Source: JBBDXI01 sp040902425
GTDB lineage: Bacteria > Planctomycetota > Phycisphaerae > Phycisphaerales > UBA1924
NCBI GenBank assembly: GCA_040902425.1
Contig: JBBDXI010000034.1
Location: forward strand, 1 to 36,248
Direction: 5' to 3'
Length of the DNA: 36,248 nucleotides
Positions 8,545 through 17,566 of this stretch are shown one piece after another (position 1 is the first letter of the stretch; each line of letters opens with the position of its first letter). Made by a program: the position numbers and the translations under genes. The notes beneath the pieces were generated by a model, which was not told the DNA's origin, did no database searches, and was given only the letters and a program-made list of their open reading frames with translations.

Positions 8545-8804
8545 ACACAAGAGGAGTAGACGGGCCGCGGGCCGGGTTAGTTCCGGTGCAGGCGGGCTGT
8601 TACAGAGGCGTGACGCGGGGCGGTCGTGGGGCCCGGGAAAAAGTACGAGGGCCGCCCCATACAACAGGGACGGCCCATCGTGGGGGTCAGCCGCAGGTCA
8701 AACCGACGGCAGGCGCGACCGCCCCCGCCCCTGATGTCCGCGGCGGACGAAAGCCTTGCTGGGATCGGGAAAAAAACCGCCCATCTTGCCGCGGGCCGCC
8801 CGGC
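8545..8804. other. Non-coding stretch between the Cys-rich operon and the methyltransferase
   Basis: With the adjacent inverted repeat this makes a gap of about 306 nt between two leftward genes. It should contain the promoter of the Cys-rich operon and the 3' end of the methyltransferase transcript. No frame in it has a recognisable protein, and I see no convincing -35/-10 pair. Two A-rich patches (GGGAAAAAG near 8636 and GGGAAAAAAACC near 8766) are the only AT-rich islands. Confidence 0.4.
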
Positions 8805-9830
8805 CTAGCGGATGGCGTAAGAGTTGCCGGGGGGGTGTGGGAGGGGGTCGATGCGGGCCCCTGCCGACTGGGCTAGACCCCGGATGCGCCCGGCGTGAGG
8901 GAGGTCGGGGGTGCTCTCCTGGAACGCCAAGAGCAGCCGCGGGGCACCGAACCAGTGGCCGGCGACCCAGTCCTGGGCGGCGGGCGAGCACTCGCTGAGG
9001 GCCCATGTGGAGACAAAGAGCCCCGCGCGGCCGAGGGCGGGCTGGAGCGTTCTCGCCAGGCCCGCGGGAACGAGGTTGAAGCACCCGGTCCGGACCGCGT
9101 CCGCAGCGCCGCGGAGGACATGGACTCTCGGCTCTCCGTACACCGAGCTGAGGTACAGCCACTGGAGCGCGCAGAAGAGGGGCGTGTCGATGATCGTGTA
9201 CGTAAGCGGGCGCGTTGCGCCGGCCGCCGCCCGCCAGGTCGCCAGGAGACGTGCCAGGTTCCCGTATCCGCCGCCCCACTCGACGACCGTGTCCAGCGTC
9301 GCCGGGTCGGCGCCGCTCAGCTCGGCGAAACGGGCGAGGTGGGTGAGGTGGTGCACGGTGTTGTGCGACGCGGGTGGGCTCGCCAATGCGAGCGGGGGCC
9401 GGCCGACGGCGGCGTCGCGGGCGACGGCACTGACAAACTGCGGGCCGAGGCGGCGCTCGAGGTACGCGAGCTGGTCGGAGAGCCACCGGCCGCGGGCGTC
9501 GACGAACATGGTCTGCTTGATCACCGAGAGACGGAGGAAGTCGGGACGCGGTCGCGGGAGCATCGCCCTCTCCATGGTGGCGTTGAAGCGCTGCCAGAGG
9601 GGGGTGACGAGGTCGTCGAAGGGAAACGCGGAGAGGGCCCGGTAGAGGGGCTCGAAGCGTGGGGCGAGCCTGCGGAATACCGCCCGCTTGCGGGCGCCCT
9701 GGAGCCAGAGCCGACGCTCGGCGAGCCACAGGGCCGCCCGCGAGCCCTCGGTCAGCGTCCGGATCGCCGGCGCGGCGACCCCGCCGCCCCGACCCGTGCC
9801 TTCGGCCTCGGTACGATTCGCCTCGCTCAC
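8805..9830 (-). CDS. Putative sugar O-methyltransferase (SAM-dependent)
   Basis: A 341-residue protein with the SAM-binding motif VVEWGGGYGNLARLL at residues 182-196, an ExGxGxG-type loop after a strand. TYTIIDTPLFCALQWLYL follows, the acidic second strand, then LFVSTWALSECS further on. This pattern matches the putative sugar O-methyltransferase family (TIGR04371-like), whose members are found in surface-polysaccharide and glycan clusters. The N-terminal 150 residues are mostly helical and basic, with no membrane segment. It stands 53 nt from, and divergent to, the B12/MeaB fusion. No glycosyltransferases are nearby, so the acceptor is unknown. Confidence 0.72.
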   Translation of the reverse strand: MSEANRTEAEGTGRGGGVAAPAIRTLTEGSRAALWLAERRLWLQGARKRAVFRRLAPRFEPLYRALSAFPFDDLVTPLWQRFNATMERAMLPRPRPDFLRLSVIKQTMFVDARGRWLSDQLAYLERRLGPQFVSAVARDAAVGRPPLALASPPASHNTVHHLTHLARFAELSGADPATLDTVVEWGGGYGNLARLLATWRAAAGATRPLTYTIIDTPLFCALQWLYLSSVYGEPRVHVLRGAADAVRTGCFNLVPAGLARTLQPALGRAGLFVSTWALSECSPAAQDWVAGHWFGAPRLLLAFQESTPDLPHAGRIRGLAQSAGARIDPLPHPPGNSYAIR

Positions 9831-9883
9831 CCCGCGATCCTACAAGAACCCGTCGTTCCCGTGATCCCGCCCGCGAGCAGACC

Positions 9884-11098
9884 ATGGCCACAGCCCTCAA
9901 CGCCCCCACCTCCGAGTTCGAGAAGAAGGACCGGTGCGCCGACCTGGACCACCGGCCGCGGGTGCTGCTGGGGAAGATGGGCCTGGACGGGCACGACCGG
10001 GGGGTGAAGGTCATCGCCCGGGCACTGCGCGACTCGGGGATCCACGTCATCTACTCCGGCCTGTGGCAGACGCCGCGCTCCCTGGCGATCTCCGCCCGCG
10101 ATGAGGACTGCGACTGCATCGCCGCCAGCATGATGAGCAACAGCCACCTGGTGCTGGGCCCGAAGCTGGTCGCGGCCATGGCGGACCTGGGCCGCCCCGA
10201 CATGCCGATCTACATGGGCGGGATCCTCCCGCAGGAGGACATCCCGGGGCTGCTGAAGGGCGGCGTGCGCAAGTGCTTCACGACGGGGGTGGGCCTGCTG
10301 GAGATCGTCAGCGCCGTGCGCGAGGCGACCATCGCCCGGGGCGCGACGGTCGGTTCGCACCCGACGTCGCAGCTGGCCCGCGACATCTCGCTGGTGCACG
10401 ACGGCAAGCCCGCCCGCGCCGGCGCCCGGCGCCGCCGCCCGAAGCGCGTCGTCGGCATCACCGGCTCCCCGGGGGCCGGCAAGAGCACGCTGGTCGCCCA
10501 GCTCGTCGGGGAGTTCACCCGGCGCGCCGGTGGGGTGGGTCGGCTCTCCGAGCCGATGCTTCGCGGCCCCGGTGTCGGCTCGGAGAGCCGACCTACCCAC
10601 GGGCGCTGCGCGGTGGTGGCCTTCGACCCCATGTCCCCCATCACCGGCGGGGCCCTGCTGGGCGACCGCCTCCGCGTCGACTTCAACAACCTCGACGAGT
10701 CCGTCTACTACCGCTCGCTGGCGATCAGCGGCGAGGACTACCGCGGCCTGCCCGAGATCGTCGAGCTGATCGGCGGCGCCAACGACGGCGCGGGGGCCTA
10801 CGACACACTCTTCATCGAGACCGTCGGCGCCGGCCAGAACGACACCAAGATCCGCCAGCACGTGGACCGCACCGCCGTGGTCCTCACCCCCGGGATGGGC
10901 GACGCCGTGCAGATGGACAAGGCGGGCATCCTCGAGATCGCTGACGTCTTCGTCTGCAACAAGGCCGACCACCCCGGCGAGAACGAGCTGGTCCGCGACC
11001 TGCGCGACATCTCCGGGCGCCGGCCCATCATCGAGACGGTCGCCACCCGCGCCCAGGGGATCCCCGAGCTGCTGGATGCGCTCCTGGCGCCGGCGTGA
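9884..11098 (+). CDS. Fusion of B12-binding (methylmalonyl-CoA mutase type) domain and MeaB/ArgK GTPase
   Basis: A 404-residue two-domain protein. Residues 25-155 are a cobalamin-binding domain of the acyl-CoA mutase type: LLGKMGLDGHDRGVKVIARAL, with His37 in DGHDRG the expected cobalt ligand, and GGILPQEDIPGLLK. Residues 187-404 are a MeaB/ArgK-type G3E GTPase: Walker A GSPGAGKS (194-201), FDPMSPITGGALLGDR, FIETVGAGQND and NKAD for guanine recognition. Such GTPases gate cofactor loading and protect B12-dependent mutases. The order matches the first two domains of IcmF (fused isobutyryl-CoA mutase), but the catalytic mutase domain is absent, so a separate partner is expected elsewhere. A 66-nt palindrome is inserted in frame at about residues 216-240, between Walker A and the next strand. 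ATG 9884 has only a weak GAG upstream. Confidence 0.9.
   Translation: MATALNAPTSEFEKKDRCADLDHRPRVLLGKMGLDGHDRGVKVIARALRDSGIHVIYSGLWQTPRSLAISARDEDCDCIAASMMSNSHLVLGPKLVAAMADLGRPDMPIYMGGILPQEDIPGLLKGGVRKCFTTGVGLLEIVSAVREATIARGATVGSHPTSQLARDISLVHDGKPARAGARRRRPKRVVGITGSPGAGKSTLVAQLVGEFTRRAGGVGRLSEPMLRGPGVGSESRPTHGRCAVVAFDPMSPITGGALLGDRLRVDFNNLDESVYYRSLAISGEDYRGLPEIVELIGGANDGAGAYDTLFIETVGAGQNDTKIRQHVDRTAVVLTPGMGDAVQMDKAGILEIADVFVCNKADHPGENELVRDLRDISGRRPIIETVATRAQGIPELLDALLAPA
10533..10598. repeat. In-frame nested palindromic element inside the MeaB GTPase domain
   Basis: Arms 10533-10556 and 10575-10598 pair over 24 bp with one G-T mismatch; the 19-nt cores (10538-10556 and 10575-10593) are perfect. 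Each arm is itself a hairpin, TCGGCTC-TCC-GAGCCGA. The element adds about 24 codons, without stop or frameshift, to a loop where MeaB relatives run straight from the Walker A helix into the xVxxxDPxSP strand. This resembles Rickettsia-type palindromic elements that insert in frame. Confidence 0.85.
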
Positions 11099-11120
11099 AC
11101 CCGTAGCGGTTGTGCGGGCT

Positions 11121-11156
11121 CCCCGCCCCGGAGCACCCCGGCCCGCCCGGGCGGGG
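11121..11156 (+). repeat. GC-rich inverted repeat after the B12/MeaB gene
   Basis: CCCCGCCC (11121-11128) pairs with GGGCGGGG (11149-11156), starting 22 nt after the fusion gene's stop. GTAG (11103-11106) and CTAC (11174-11177) flank it symmetrically. There is no T tract, so it may be a factor-dependent or processing hairpin, or another copy of a dispersed palindrome, rather than an intrinsic terminator. Confidence 0.4.
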
Positions 11157-11226
11157 TGAAGTCCCTACGCGCCCAACGCCGAACCAAATCCTCCCGGCCG
11201 CACCGTGTTGGTGCCGGGCACCAGTT

Positions 11227-13449
11227 ATGCGCACCTTGGAACCCAGGACCGAGGCCGCCGTGGTCACCCCGCACCCGCTGACGGTGGCGGCCCCGGTTGC
11301 GCTCGTGGCGACGGCGCTCCTCGTGCTGCTGGGGTGGATGACGGGGGCCGAGGTGCTGATGCGCATCCGCCCCGGCCTGGTGGCGATGAACCCGTTCACT
11401 GCGCTGTGTTTCATCACGCTGGGGACCGGGCTGTGGCTGGCTCGCACGCCGGGCCGGCCTGCGCATGCGGGCGCAGCGCTGGGGGTCGTCGGCGCGGGCG
11501 TCGGCCTGCTCCGGGTCGCCGAGTACCTGCTGGGCTCGGGGCGAAGCTTCGACCACCTGCTCTTCCCCACTATGGTGGCGGGCGACCCGCCGAACCACAT
11601 CGCGCCCAACACCGCCGTGCTAATGGTGGTGGCCGGCTTCGCGCTGGCGACCAGCGACGCCCGCCCCCGCGCGCTGCGCGTGGCCCGCGAGGCGGCCATC
11701 GTCCTCCTGCTCCTGGGCGCGATGCTTAGCCTCCTGGGGTATCTCTACGGCGTGAAGCCCTTCTACGGCGTCATGGCCTTCACGCCCATGGCCCTGCACA
11801 CCGCCGCGTGCTTCATGGCGGCGGGGCTGGGCCTGGTCCTCGTCCGACCGCGGGGCGCTATCGCATCGGTGATCCTGAGCCCGCACCTCGGCGGCGTCCT
11901 GGCCCGCCGCCTGCTCCCCGTGGCGGTGGGTGTGCTGGTGGCGCTCTCGTGGGCGCGGCTGGAGGGCGAGCGACTGGGGCTCTACGAGTCGGCGTTCGGC
12001 GTGGCGGTGCTGTCGGTCTCGTCGGCCGCCGTCATGGGAGCGCTCATCTGGCTCAACGCCCGGCGCCTCAACGCCGCCGACCGCGAGCAGCAGGAGGTCC
12101 GCCACGAGCTGCAGATCGCCCAGGCGGAGCTCGAGCGCCTCCTCGACCGCCGCACCGGCCAGCTCCGCGAGTCGCAGCGCGAGCTGGAGGGCAAGCGGGC
12201 CCTGTTCGAGACCGTGCTGCGGCAGATGCCCGCGGCCGTCATCGTCGCCGAGGCCCCCTCCGGCAAGTTCCTGCTCTTCAACGAGCGCGTCGCCTCGGTC
12301 CTGCGCCACCCCGTCGTGGAGGCCGGCTCGATCGAGGACTACGGCGCGTACCGCGGCTTCCACCCCGACGGGAGCGAGATGAAGCCCGGCGAGTGGCCCC
12401 TCGCCCGCTCCATCGCCGTGGGCGAGGTCGTCCAGGATGAGGAGGTGGACTACCTCCTGGGCGACGGCACGCGGGCCACGCTGCTCATCAACTCCGCGCC
12501 GGTGCTGGACGCCTCGGGCCGGATCGCCGCGGCGGTGGTCGCCTTCACCGATATCACGGCCCTGAAGGAGGCCCAGCGCGAGCAGATCCGCCGGCTGGAG
12601 CTGCGGCAGGAGCTGGACGCGGCGCGCCTGGCAAAGACGGCGATGCAGGAGACCCTCGGCGTCGTGTCGCACGAGCTGCGAACCCCCCTGGCGTGCCTCC
12701 GCCTGCTGGTGGAGTCGGTGCTGAGCGCCCCGCGCTTCGAGGAGTCGCAGGCGCGGACCAGGCTCCAGTCGATGGAAACGGTCGCCGTGTCGATGGGCGA
12801 GACGCTCGACTCGATCCTCGACGCGGCGCGGGCCAGCGCCGGGCGGCTCACCTGGCGCTGGGAGCGGGTGAACCTGCGTGCGGTGTGCGCCGACGCCCAG
12901 GTGGTCCTGAGCGCCCTGGCCCGCGAGCGCGGGGTGCGGCTGGAGACCACGATCGACGACGGCGCTTGGTCGCTCCGGGGCGACGCGGGGGCGGTGCGGC
13001 GGCTCATGATCAACCTCGTCTCCAACGCCTGCCGCCACAGCCGGCGCGGCGCGGTCGAGCTCCGCCTTTCCCGCGAGATCGAGGGCGGCGTGCCCTCCGT
13101 CGTCGTGGGCGTGAGCGACTACGGCGACGGCATGCCCCCGGACATCCTCGCCCGCCTCGGCGACCCCTTCGCGCTGGCCGGCGCGGGCGTGGCGCGGGGC
13201 GTCCATTTCGGCGCGGGGCTCGGGCTCTCGATCTGCCGGATCATCGCCGCGGCCCACGGGGGCTCCATCAGCGTCGCCTCCCTCGCGGGCGTCGGGACGG
13301 TGGTCACCGCGCGTCTCCGGGCCGACCTGGAGACCCCGGTCGAGGTGCCGGCGCCGCCGCCGCCGGTCCGGATCGTGGACTGGCCGCGCGGCGCCGCGGC
13401 CGCCGGAGCGCCCGCCCGTGACGATCAACCCGGCGCGGGCGGCCGGTAG
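11227..13449 (+). CDS. Membrane-bound PAS sensor histidine kinase
   Basis: A 740-residue hybrid-lacking sensor kinase. Residues 15-285 form about eight hydrophobic segments with MNPFTALCFITLG, FYGVMAFTPMALHT and a GGVLARRLLP block, a multi-TM sensory region often seen ahead of PAS kinases. A coiled coil follows (REQQEVRHELQIAQAELERLL), then a PAS domain (about 325-445), then HisKA with VSHELRTPL, where His482 is the phosphorylated residue. The HATPase has N box NLVSNACRHS, G1 DYGDGMP and G2 GAGLGLSICRIIAAAHGG. No receiver domain or response regulator is adjacent, so this is an orphan kinase. I chose ATG 11227, at the start of the sensory region; the frame opens earlier across a hairpin region. 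The 3' end overlaps the convergent peptidase gene by 25 nt. Confidence 0.9.
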   Translation: MRTLEPRTEAAVVTPHPLTVAAPVALVATALLVLLGWMTGAEVLMRIRPGLVAMNPFTALCFITLGTGLWLARTPGRPAHAGAALGVVGAGVGLLRVAEYLLGSGRSFDHLLFPTMVAGDPPNHIAPNTAVLMVVAGFALATSDARPRALRVAREAAIVLLLLGAMLSLLGYLYGVKPFYGVMAFTPMALHTAACFMAAGLGLVLVRPRGAIASVILSPHLGGVLARRLLPVAVGVLVALSWARLEGERLGLYESAFGVAVLSVSSAAVMGALIWLNARRLNAADREQQEVRHELQIAQAELERLLDRRTGQLRESQRELEGKRALFETVLRQMPAAVIVAEAPSGKFLLFNERVASVLRHPVVEAGSIEDYGAYRGFHPDGSEMKPGEWPLARSIAVGEVVQDEEVDYLLGDGTRATLLINSAPVLDASGRIAAAVVAFTDITALKEAQREQIRRLELRQELDAARLAKTAMQETLGVVSHELRTPLACLRLLVESVLSAPRFEESQARTRLQSMETVAVSMGETLDSILDAARASAGRLTWRWERVNLRAVCADAQVVLSALARERGVRLETTIDDGAWSLRGDAGAVRRLMINLVSNACRHSRRGAVELRLSREIEGGVPSVVVGVSDYGDGMPPDILARLGDPFALAGAGVARGVHFGAGLGLSICRIIAAAHGGSISVASLAGVGTVVTARLRADLETPVEVPAPPPPVRIVDWPRGAAAAGAPARDDQPGAGGR

Positions 13450-15041
13450 AACCGCGCCGCGTCGTCCTTCAGCTTCGCCAGGTCGTCGTGCCGGATGTAC
13501 ATCATGTGGCCGGATCGGTAGTACGCCCGCGTGATGTTCCCCCGCAGCGACGGGTCCAGGCCCAGGTGCTCCACCGTGTAGTCCGCCGCGAAGTACGGCG
13601 TCGCCATGTCGTAGTGCCCCGCGCAGACCAGCACCCGTAGCGACGGGTTCTTGCTCATCGCGCTGCGGAGCGTCTCGGCCACCTCCGCGTAGCGGTTCTG
13701 GGCGCCGGCGTAGCTCCACGGCTGCACCCGCCCCGTCAGGATCTCGTAGTGCTTGTCGTTCTCGTAGTTCAGCTCCGCGCGGATGTAGTGGTTCAGCGCC
13801 GCCGTGAACGGCCCCTGGATGGCCGCGTAGCTGGGGTCGTAGTCCGGCGAGGCGCCCACGCCGGTGCGATCGATCCCCTTGTAGCGGCTGTCGAGCCGGC
13901 CCACGGTGCGGTCCTGGTCCCGGAGCAGCTCCTTCGTGAAGCTGCCCAGGGAGAGCCGCAGGCGCGCCCGCCGGATGAAGTCCGGCGCCAGCCCCGTGTA
14001 CCGCGCCAACCGCGCGGCCACCAAGTCCCGCTCCTGGTTCGTCAGGGCGTCGCCCCTGCCCAGCGCCACCAGATACTCGCTGGAGGCCCACGCCTCCACC
14101 TCCCGCAGCGTCCGCCCCAGGTCCTCCTGAAGGTCCGGCGGGAGCTTGCGGTGGTACCAGGCCGTCGCCGCGTACGACGGCAGGTAGAGCCAGTAGGGCG
14201 TGTCGTTCCCCTCGTCGAAGCGGATCGTCTGGAAGTTCAGCACCGGCGAGATCAGCACGATGCCGCTGAGGTACATCCCGTGCGTGTCCTGCAGCACGCC
14301 CGTCAGCCCCGCGGCCCGGGTCGTTCCGTAGCTCTCGCCGGCGAGGTACTTGGGGGAGTCCCATCGGCGGTGCTTCGTCGTCCACAGGCGGATGAAGTCG
14401 GCCATCCACTGCAGGTCCTCGCGCAGCCCGTGGAACTGGTCCGCCCGCTCGCCCTCGACCGGGCGCGAGTAGCCGGTGGAGACCGGGTCGATGAAGACCA
14501 GGTCCGTCAGGTCCAGCCACGAGAACTCGTTGTCCACCACCGTGTACGGCGGCTGCGGGAGCGCCGGCGGGCCCTCCTTCTCGGCGGGGTCGGTGAAGTT
14601 CACCCGGCGCGGCCCCAGGGCCCCCAGGTGTAGCCACACGGAACTGGACCCCGGGCCGCCGTTGAAAGTGAACGTGATGGGGCGCGGCGAGGCCGGGGCG
14701 GGGCCGCCCTCGGGCAGGTCGAGCGCGTAGGACACGTAGAAGACGTTGGCCTTGGGTTTCCCTTCGTAGTCGGGGAGCTCGAGCGTCCCCGCGGTGGCGG
14801 TATAGGCGATGGTCTGCCCGCCGATGTTGACCTCGTGCTTGGTGGCGACCGGCTCCGGCCACTTCTTGTCCTTCTCCTTGTCCTTGTCGGACTTGGGCTT
14901 GTCGCCAGAGTCGGCCGCGGCCTCGGCCGGCGGCGGGGCGGCGCTGCGCCCGGAACGGCGGGGGGTCTGGGCCTCGGATTGGGCCAGAGCAGGGGCTGTA
15001 AGGACTGCGAACGCGGCGGCCAGGAGGAGGGGCTTGAACAT
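13425..15041 (-). CDS. Exported S10-family serine carboxypeptidase-like peptidase
   Basis: A 538-residue protein of the alpha/beta-hydrolase S10 family. A signal peptide MFKPLLLAAAFAVLTAPALA is likely cleaved after Ala20; residues 21-62 are a disordered Pro/Lys/Asp-rich linker. FTFNGGPGSSS (125-134) supplies the oxyanion-hole block, GESYGT (235-240) the nucleophile Ser237, and CAGHYDMATP plus RSGHMMY provide Asp478 and His512, so the triad is complete. The family removes C-terminal residues from peptides, usually at acidic pH, but bacterial members are little studied. It should act in the periplasm or outside the cell. The start is the ATG giving a clean signal peptide; the frame remains open upstream into the divergent topoisomerase gene, 118 nt away. 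Confidence 0.9.
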   Translation of the reverse strand: MFKPLLLAAAFAVLTAPALAQSEAQTPRRSGRSAAPPPAEAAADSGDKPKSDKDKEKDKKWPEPVATKHEVNIGGQTIAYTATAGTLELPDYEGKPKANVFYVSYALDLPEGGPAPASPRPITFTFNGGPGSSSVWLHLGALGPRRVNFTDPAEKEGPPALPQPPYTVVDNEFSWLDLTDLVFIDPVSTGYSRPVEGERADQFHGLREDLQWMADFIRLWTTKHRRWDSPKYLAGESYGTTRAAGLTGVLQDTHGMYLSGIVLISPVLNFQTIRFDEGNDTPYWLYLPSYAATAWYHRKLPPDLQEDLGRTLREVEAWASSEYLVALGRGDALTNQERDLVAARLARYTGLAPDFIRRARLRLSLGSFTKELLRDQDRTVGRLDSRYKGIDRTGVGASPDYDPSYAAIQGPFTAALNHYIRAELNYENDKHYEILTGRVQPWSYAGAQNRYAEVAETLRSAMSKNPSLRVLVCAGHYDMATPYFAADYTVEHLGLDPSLRGNITRAYYRSGHMMYIRHDDLAKLKDDAARFYRPPAPG

Positions 15042-15159
15042 GGCCGCGATGCTACCGGGACACAGGTGGCCGCGAAAGCCGGACGGGTGCGGCGGGCCGA
15101 TGATCCGGGTATCCTGCCGGGGCAAGCTCGATCCCGGCCGCTGCCAAGGAGGGCACGCC

Positions 15160-17547
15160 TTGCTCGCCACCATGACGGACCGCCCCCGCTCCAAGACCAA
15201 GCCCCAGAAGCCGACGAAAGCCCCGGAGCCCGCTCCGAAAGGGGGGGGTGCACCCTCCGCCGAGGCCCCGCCCGAGGCCGCGCCGCGGAAGAAGGAGCGT
15301 TCCCGCGCCACCGCCGAGACGATGGCGGCCAAACAGCGAGACATCTCGGTCTCGGAGTTCTTCGCCAAGAACCGCCACCTCCTGGGCTTTGACAACCCCC
15401 GCAAAGCCCTGCTGACGACCGTGAAGGAGGCGGTGGACAACTCGCTGGATGCCTGCGAGGAAGCGGGCATCCTGCCCGACATCACGGTGGTGATCGAGGA
15501 CCTGCAGCCGGAGCGGGCGGCGGCGGTGAAGGCATCCCGCTACCGCATCACCGTCGTGGACAACGGGCCGGGCATCGTCAAGAAGCAGGTGGAGCACATC
15601 TTCGGCCGGCTGCTCTACGGGTCGAAGTTCCACCGGCTCAAGATGTCGCGCGGCCAGCAGGGGATCGGCATCTCGGCCGCGGGCATGTTCGGGCTGATCA
15701 CGACGGGCCGGCCCATGATGATCCAGTCGCGGCCGGCGGCGGGGAAGAAGGCCCACCACATCGAGCTGGCGATGAATACGAAGACCAACCGGGCGGAGGT
15801 GACGCTCGACGAGGAGACCGACGACTTCCCGCTCCAGCGGCTGCGGGGGCTGACGACGGGGACGCGCGAGCTCTCCGAGCAGGGCCAGTTCCTCTCGCCC
15901 TCCGACTACACGACGGGCACCAGCGTCACGATCGAGCTGGAGGGCCGCTACCAGAAGGGGCGCGGGAGCGTCGATGAGTTCCTCGAGCTGACGGCGATCG
16001 CGAACCCGCACGCGCGGATCACGTTTGTCCCGCCCAGCCGCGAGAGCGGGGCGGAGGAAGAGGATGTCCCGCTGCTCAAGGGGCGCGGGAAGCGCGCATC
16101 GGAGCCCGGAGCGCCAGTGACGGGGCCCGACGCCCCCGGCGCCCCCTCGCCGGACGCCTCGGCACCTCCTCCCGAACCCGCCGTCACGACCGAGACCTCC
16201 GGCGTCACCGTTTTCCCGCGCGCGGTGACGGAGCTGCCCCCTGAGACGAAGGAAATCCAGCCCCACCCCCGCGGGATCGAGCTGGGCATCCTCCTCCAGA
16301 TGCTCAAGGAGGCCGAGCAGGAGCGGCACAACTACTCGCTCTACAGCTTCATGCAGGACAAGTTCTGCCGCGTCTCGGCGGGCACCGCCTCGGGCCTGTG
16401 CGAGAAGATCGGCGTCACCAGCCGGACCAAGGTCAACGACCTCGACCACCCCCTCGCGGAGAAGCTTTTCCGCGAGCTCCAGACCGTCAAGCTCGCCCCG
16501 CCCCCCACCGACTGCCTCGCCCCCATCGGCATCCGCCAGCTCCTTGCGGGCATGCTCAAGGGCGTCCGGGCCGAGTTCTACGCCGCCAGCTCCCGCGAGC
16601 CGGCGGTCTACCGGGGCCGGCCCTTCCTCATCGAGGCGGCCATCGCGTTCGGCGGCGAGCTGCCCACCGAGGAGTCGTCCCGGGTCATCCGCTTCGCCAA
16701 CCGCGTGCCGCTGCTCTACCAGCAGTCGGCCTGCTCCAGCTTCAAGGCGGTGACCGAGACCAACTGGCGGAACTACGACCTCCAGCAGCCCCGCGGGGCG
16801 GTGCCCGTCGGGCCGCTGGTCATCATGATCCACATGGCCAGCGTGTGGGTCCCGTTCACGAGCGAGAGCAAGGAGGCGATCGCCGACTACGACGAGATCC
16901 GCAAGGAGATGAAGCTGGCCCTGATGGAGTGCGGGCGGAAGCTCGGGACGTACCTGCGCAAGCGGCTGCAGATGCGCCGCCAGCACGAGCGCCGCGACAT
17001 CTTCGAGCGGTACATCGGCGAGATCGCCACCGCCTGCAATGCCCTCACGGGAGTGGACGCCAGGAAGCTCTACGAGGCCCTCCAGGCCCGCGCCCGCAGG
17101 CACACCGCGGTCGCCGACCTGAAGCTGGATGAGGAGGGCAGGCGGATCGACGCGGAGGCCGGCGATGAGGAGGGCGTGATCATCGTCGGTCAGCCGGGCA
17201 CACCCGCCGGCGCGGCGGCAGCGAGCGCCCCGGCTGATGCTGCGAAGTCGAACTCCACGAAGCCCCGGCGTGCGCTGCCCGCGGAGCGCCCCAGGCGCCG
17301 CGCCAAGGCCGACTCAGAGCAGCCGCCGCTCCTCGATAGCCCCCCCGGCCGCGCACCCCGACCCCGCGCCGGCGGCCGCAAGGCCGCCAAGTCAGCACGC
17401 CCCACGGACGCCCCCGCCCCGCGGCAGGACCCCGTGCCGACGGCCCAGCCGCGCGCAGCGACGCCCCCGTCCAAAGCCCCCAAGCCCAAGGTGCGGCTCG
17501 TGAATGGCAGGCTCGTGCCTGTGGATGAGGGTCCGGCCCTGTTCTGA
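15160..17547 (+). CDS. top6B: DNA topoisomerase VI subunit B
   Basis: A 795-residue type IIB topoisomerase ATPase subunit. The GHKL fold shows N box KEAVDNSLDACEEAG (near residues 89-103), G1 VVDNGPGI (about 132-139) and RGQQGIGISAAGMFGL (about 164-180). An H2TH region follows HPRGIELGILLQMLKEAEQ, then the transducer domain (NRVPLLYQQSACSSFKAVTETNW, VWVPFTSESKEAI). Two additions are unusual: a Pro/Ala-rich insert at about 293-367, between the GHKL and H2TH domains, and a disordered Lys/Pro/Ala tail of about 125 residues. Start: AAGGAGGG (15146-15153) is 6 nt before TTG 15160 but 18 nt before ATG 15172, so I favour TTG. Catalytic subunit A is not in the window. The enzyme is archaeal/plant in origin and rare in bacteria; it relaxes and decatenates DNA. 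Confidence 0.93.
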   Translation: MLATMTDRPRSKTKPQKPTKAPEPAPKGGGAPSAEAPPEAAPRKKERSRATAETMAAKQRDISVSEFFAKNRHLLGFDNPRKALLTTVKEAVDNSLDACEEAGILPDITVVIEDLQPERAAAVKASRYRITVVDNGPGIVKKQVEHIFGRLLYGSKFHRLKMSRGQQGIGISAAGMFGLITTGRPMMIQSRPAAGKKAHHIELAMNTKTNRAEVTLDEETDDFPLQRLRGLTTGTRELSEQGQFLSPSDYTTGTSVTIELEGRYQKGRGSVDEFLELTAIANPHARITFVPPSRESGAEEEDVPLLKGRGKRASEPGAPVTGPDAPGAPSPDASAPPPEPAVTTETSGVTVFPRAVTELPPETKEIQPHPRGIELGILLQMLKEAEQERHNYSLYSFMQDKFCRVSAGTASGLCEKIGVTSRTKVNDLDHPLAEKLFRELQTVKLAPPPTDCLAPIGIRQLLAGMLKGVRAEFYAASSREPAVYRGRPFLIEAAIAFGGELPTEESSRVIRFANRVPLLYQQSACSSFKAVTETNWRNYDLQQPRGAVPVGPLVIMIHMASVWVPFTSESKEAIADYDEIRKEMKLALMECGRKLGTYLRKRLQMRRQHERRDIFERYIGEIATACNALTGVDARKLYEALQARARRHTAVADLKLDEEGRRIDAEAGDEEGVIIVGQPGTPAGAAAASAPADAAKSNSTKPRRALPAERPRRRAKADSEQPPLLDSPPGRAPRPRAGGRKAAKSARPTDAPAPRQDPVPTAQPRAATPPSKAPKPKVRLVNGRLVPVDEGPALF

Positions 17548-17566
17548 ACGGTGGGACCCGCTTCCC

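Noticed and set aside
11620..14862. A 1080-codon open frame on the minus strand across the kinase and peptidase genes
   Set aside because: It is a shadow caused by third-position GC bias. Its composition is Gly/Ala/Arg/His-rich low complexity with no domain, while the overlapping frames carry clear kinase and peptidase motifs.
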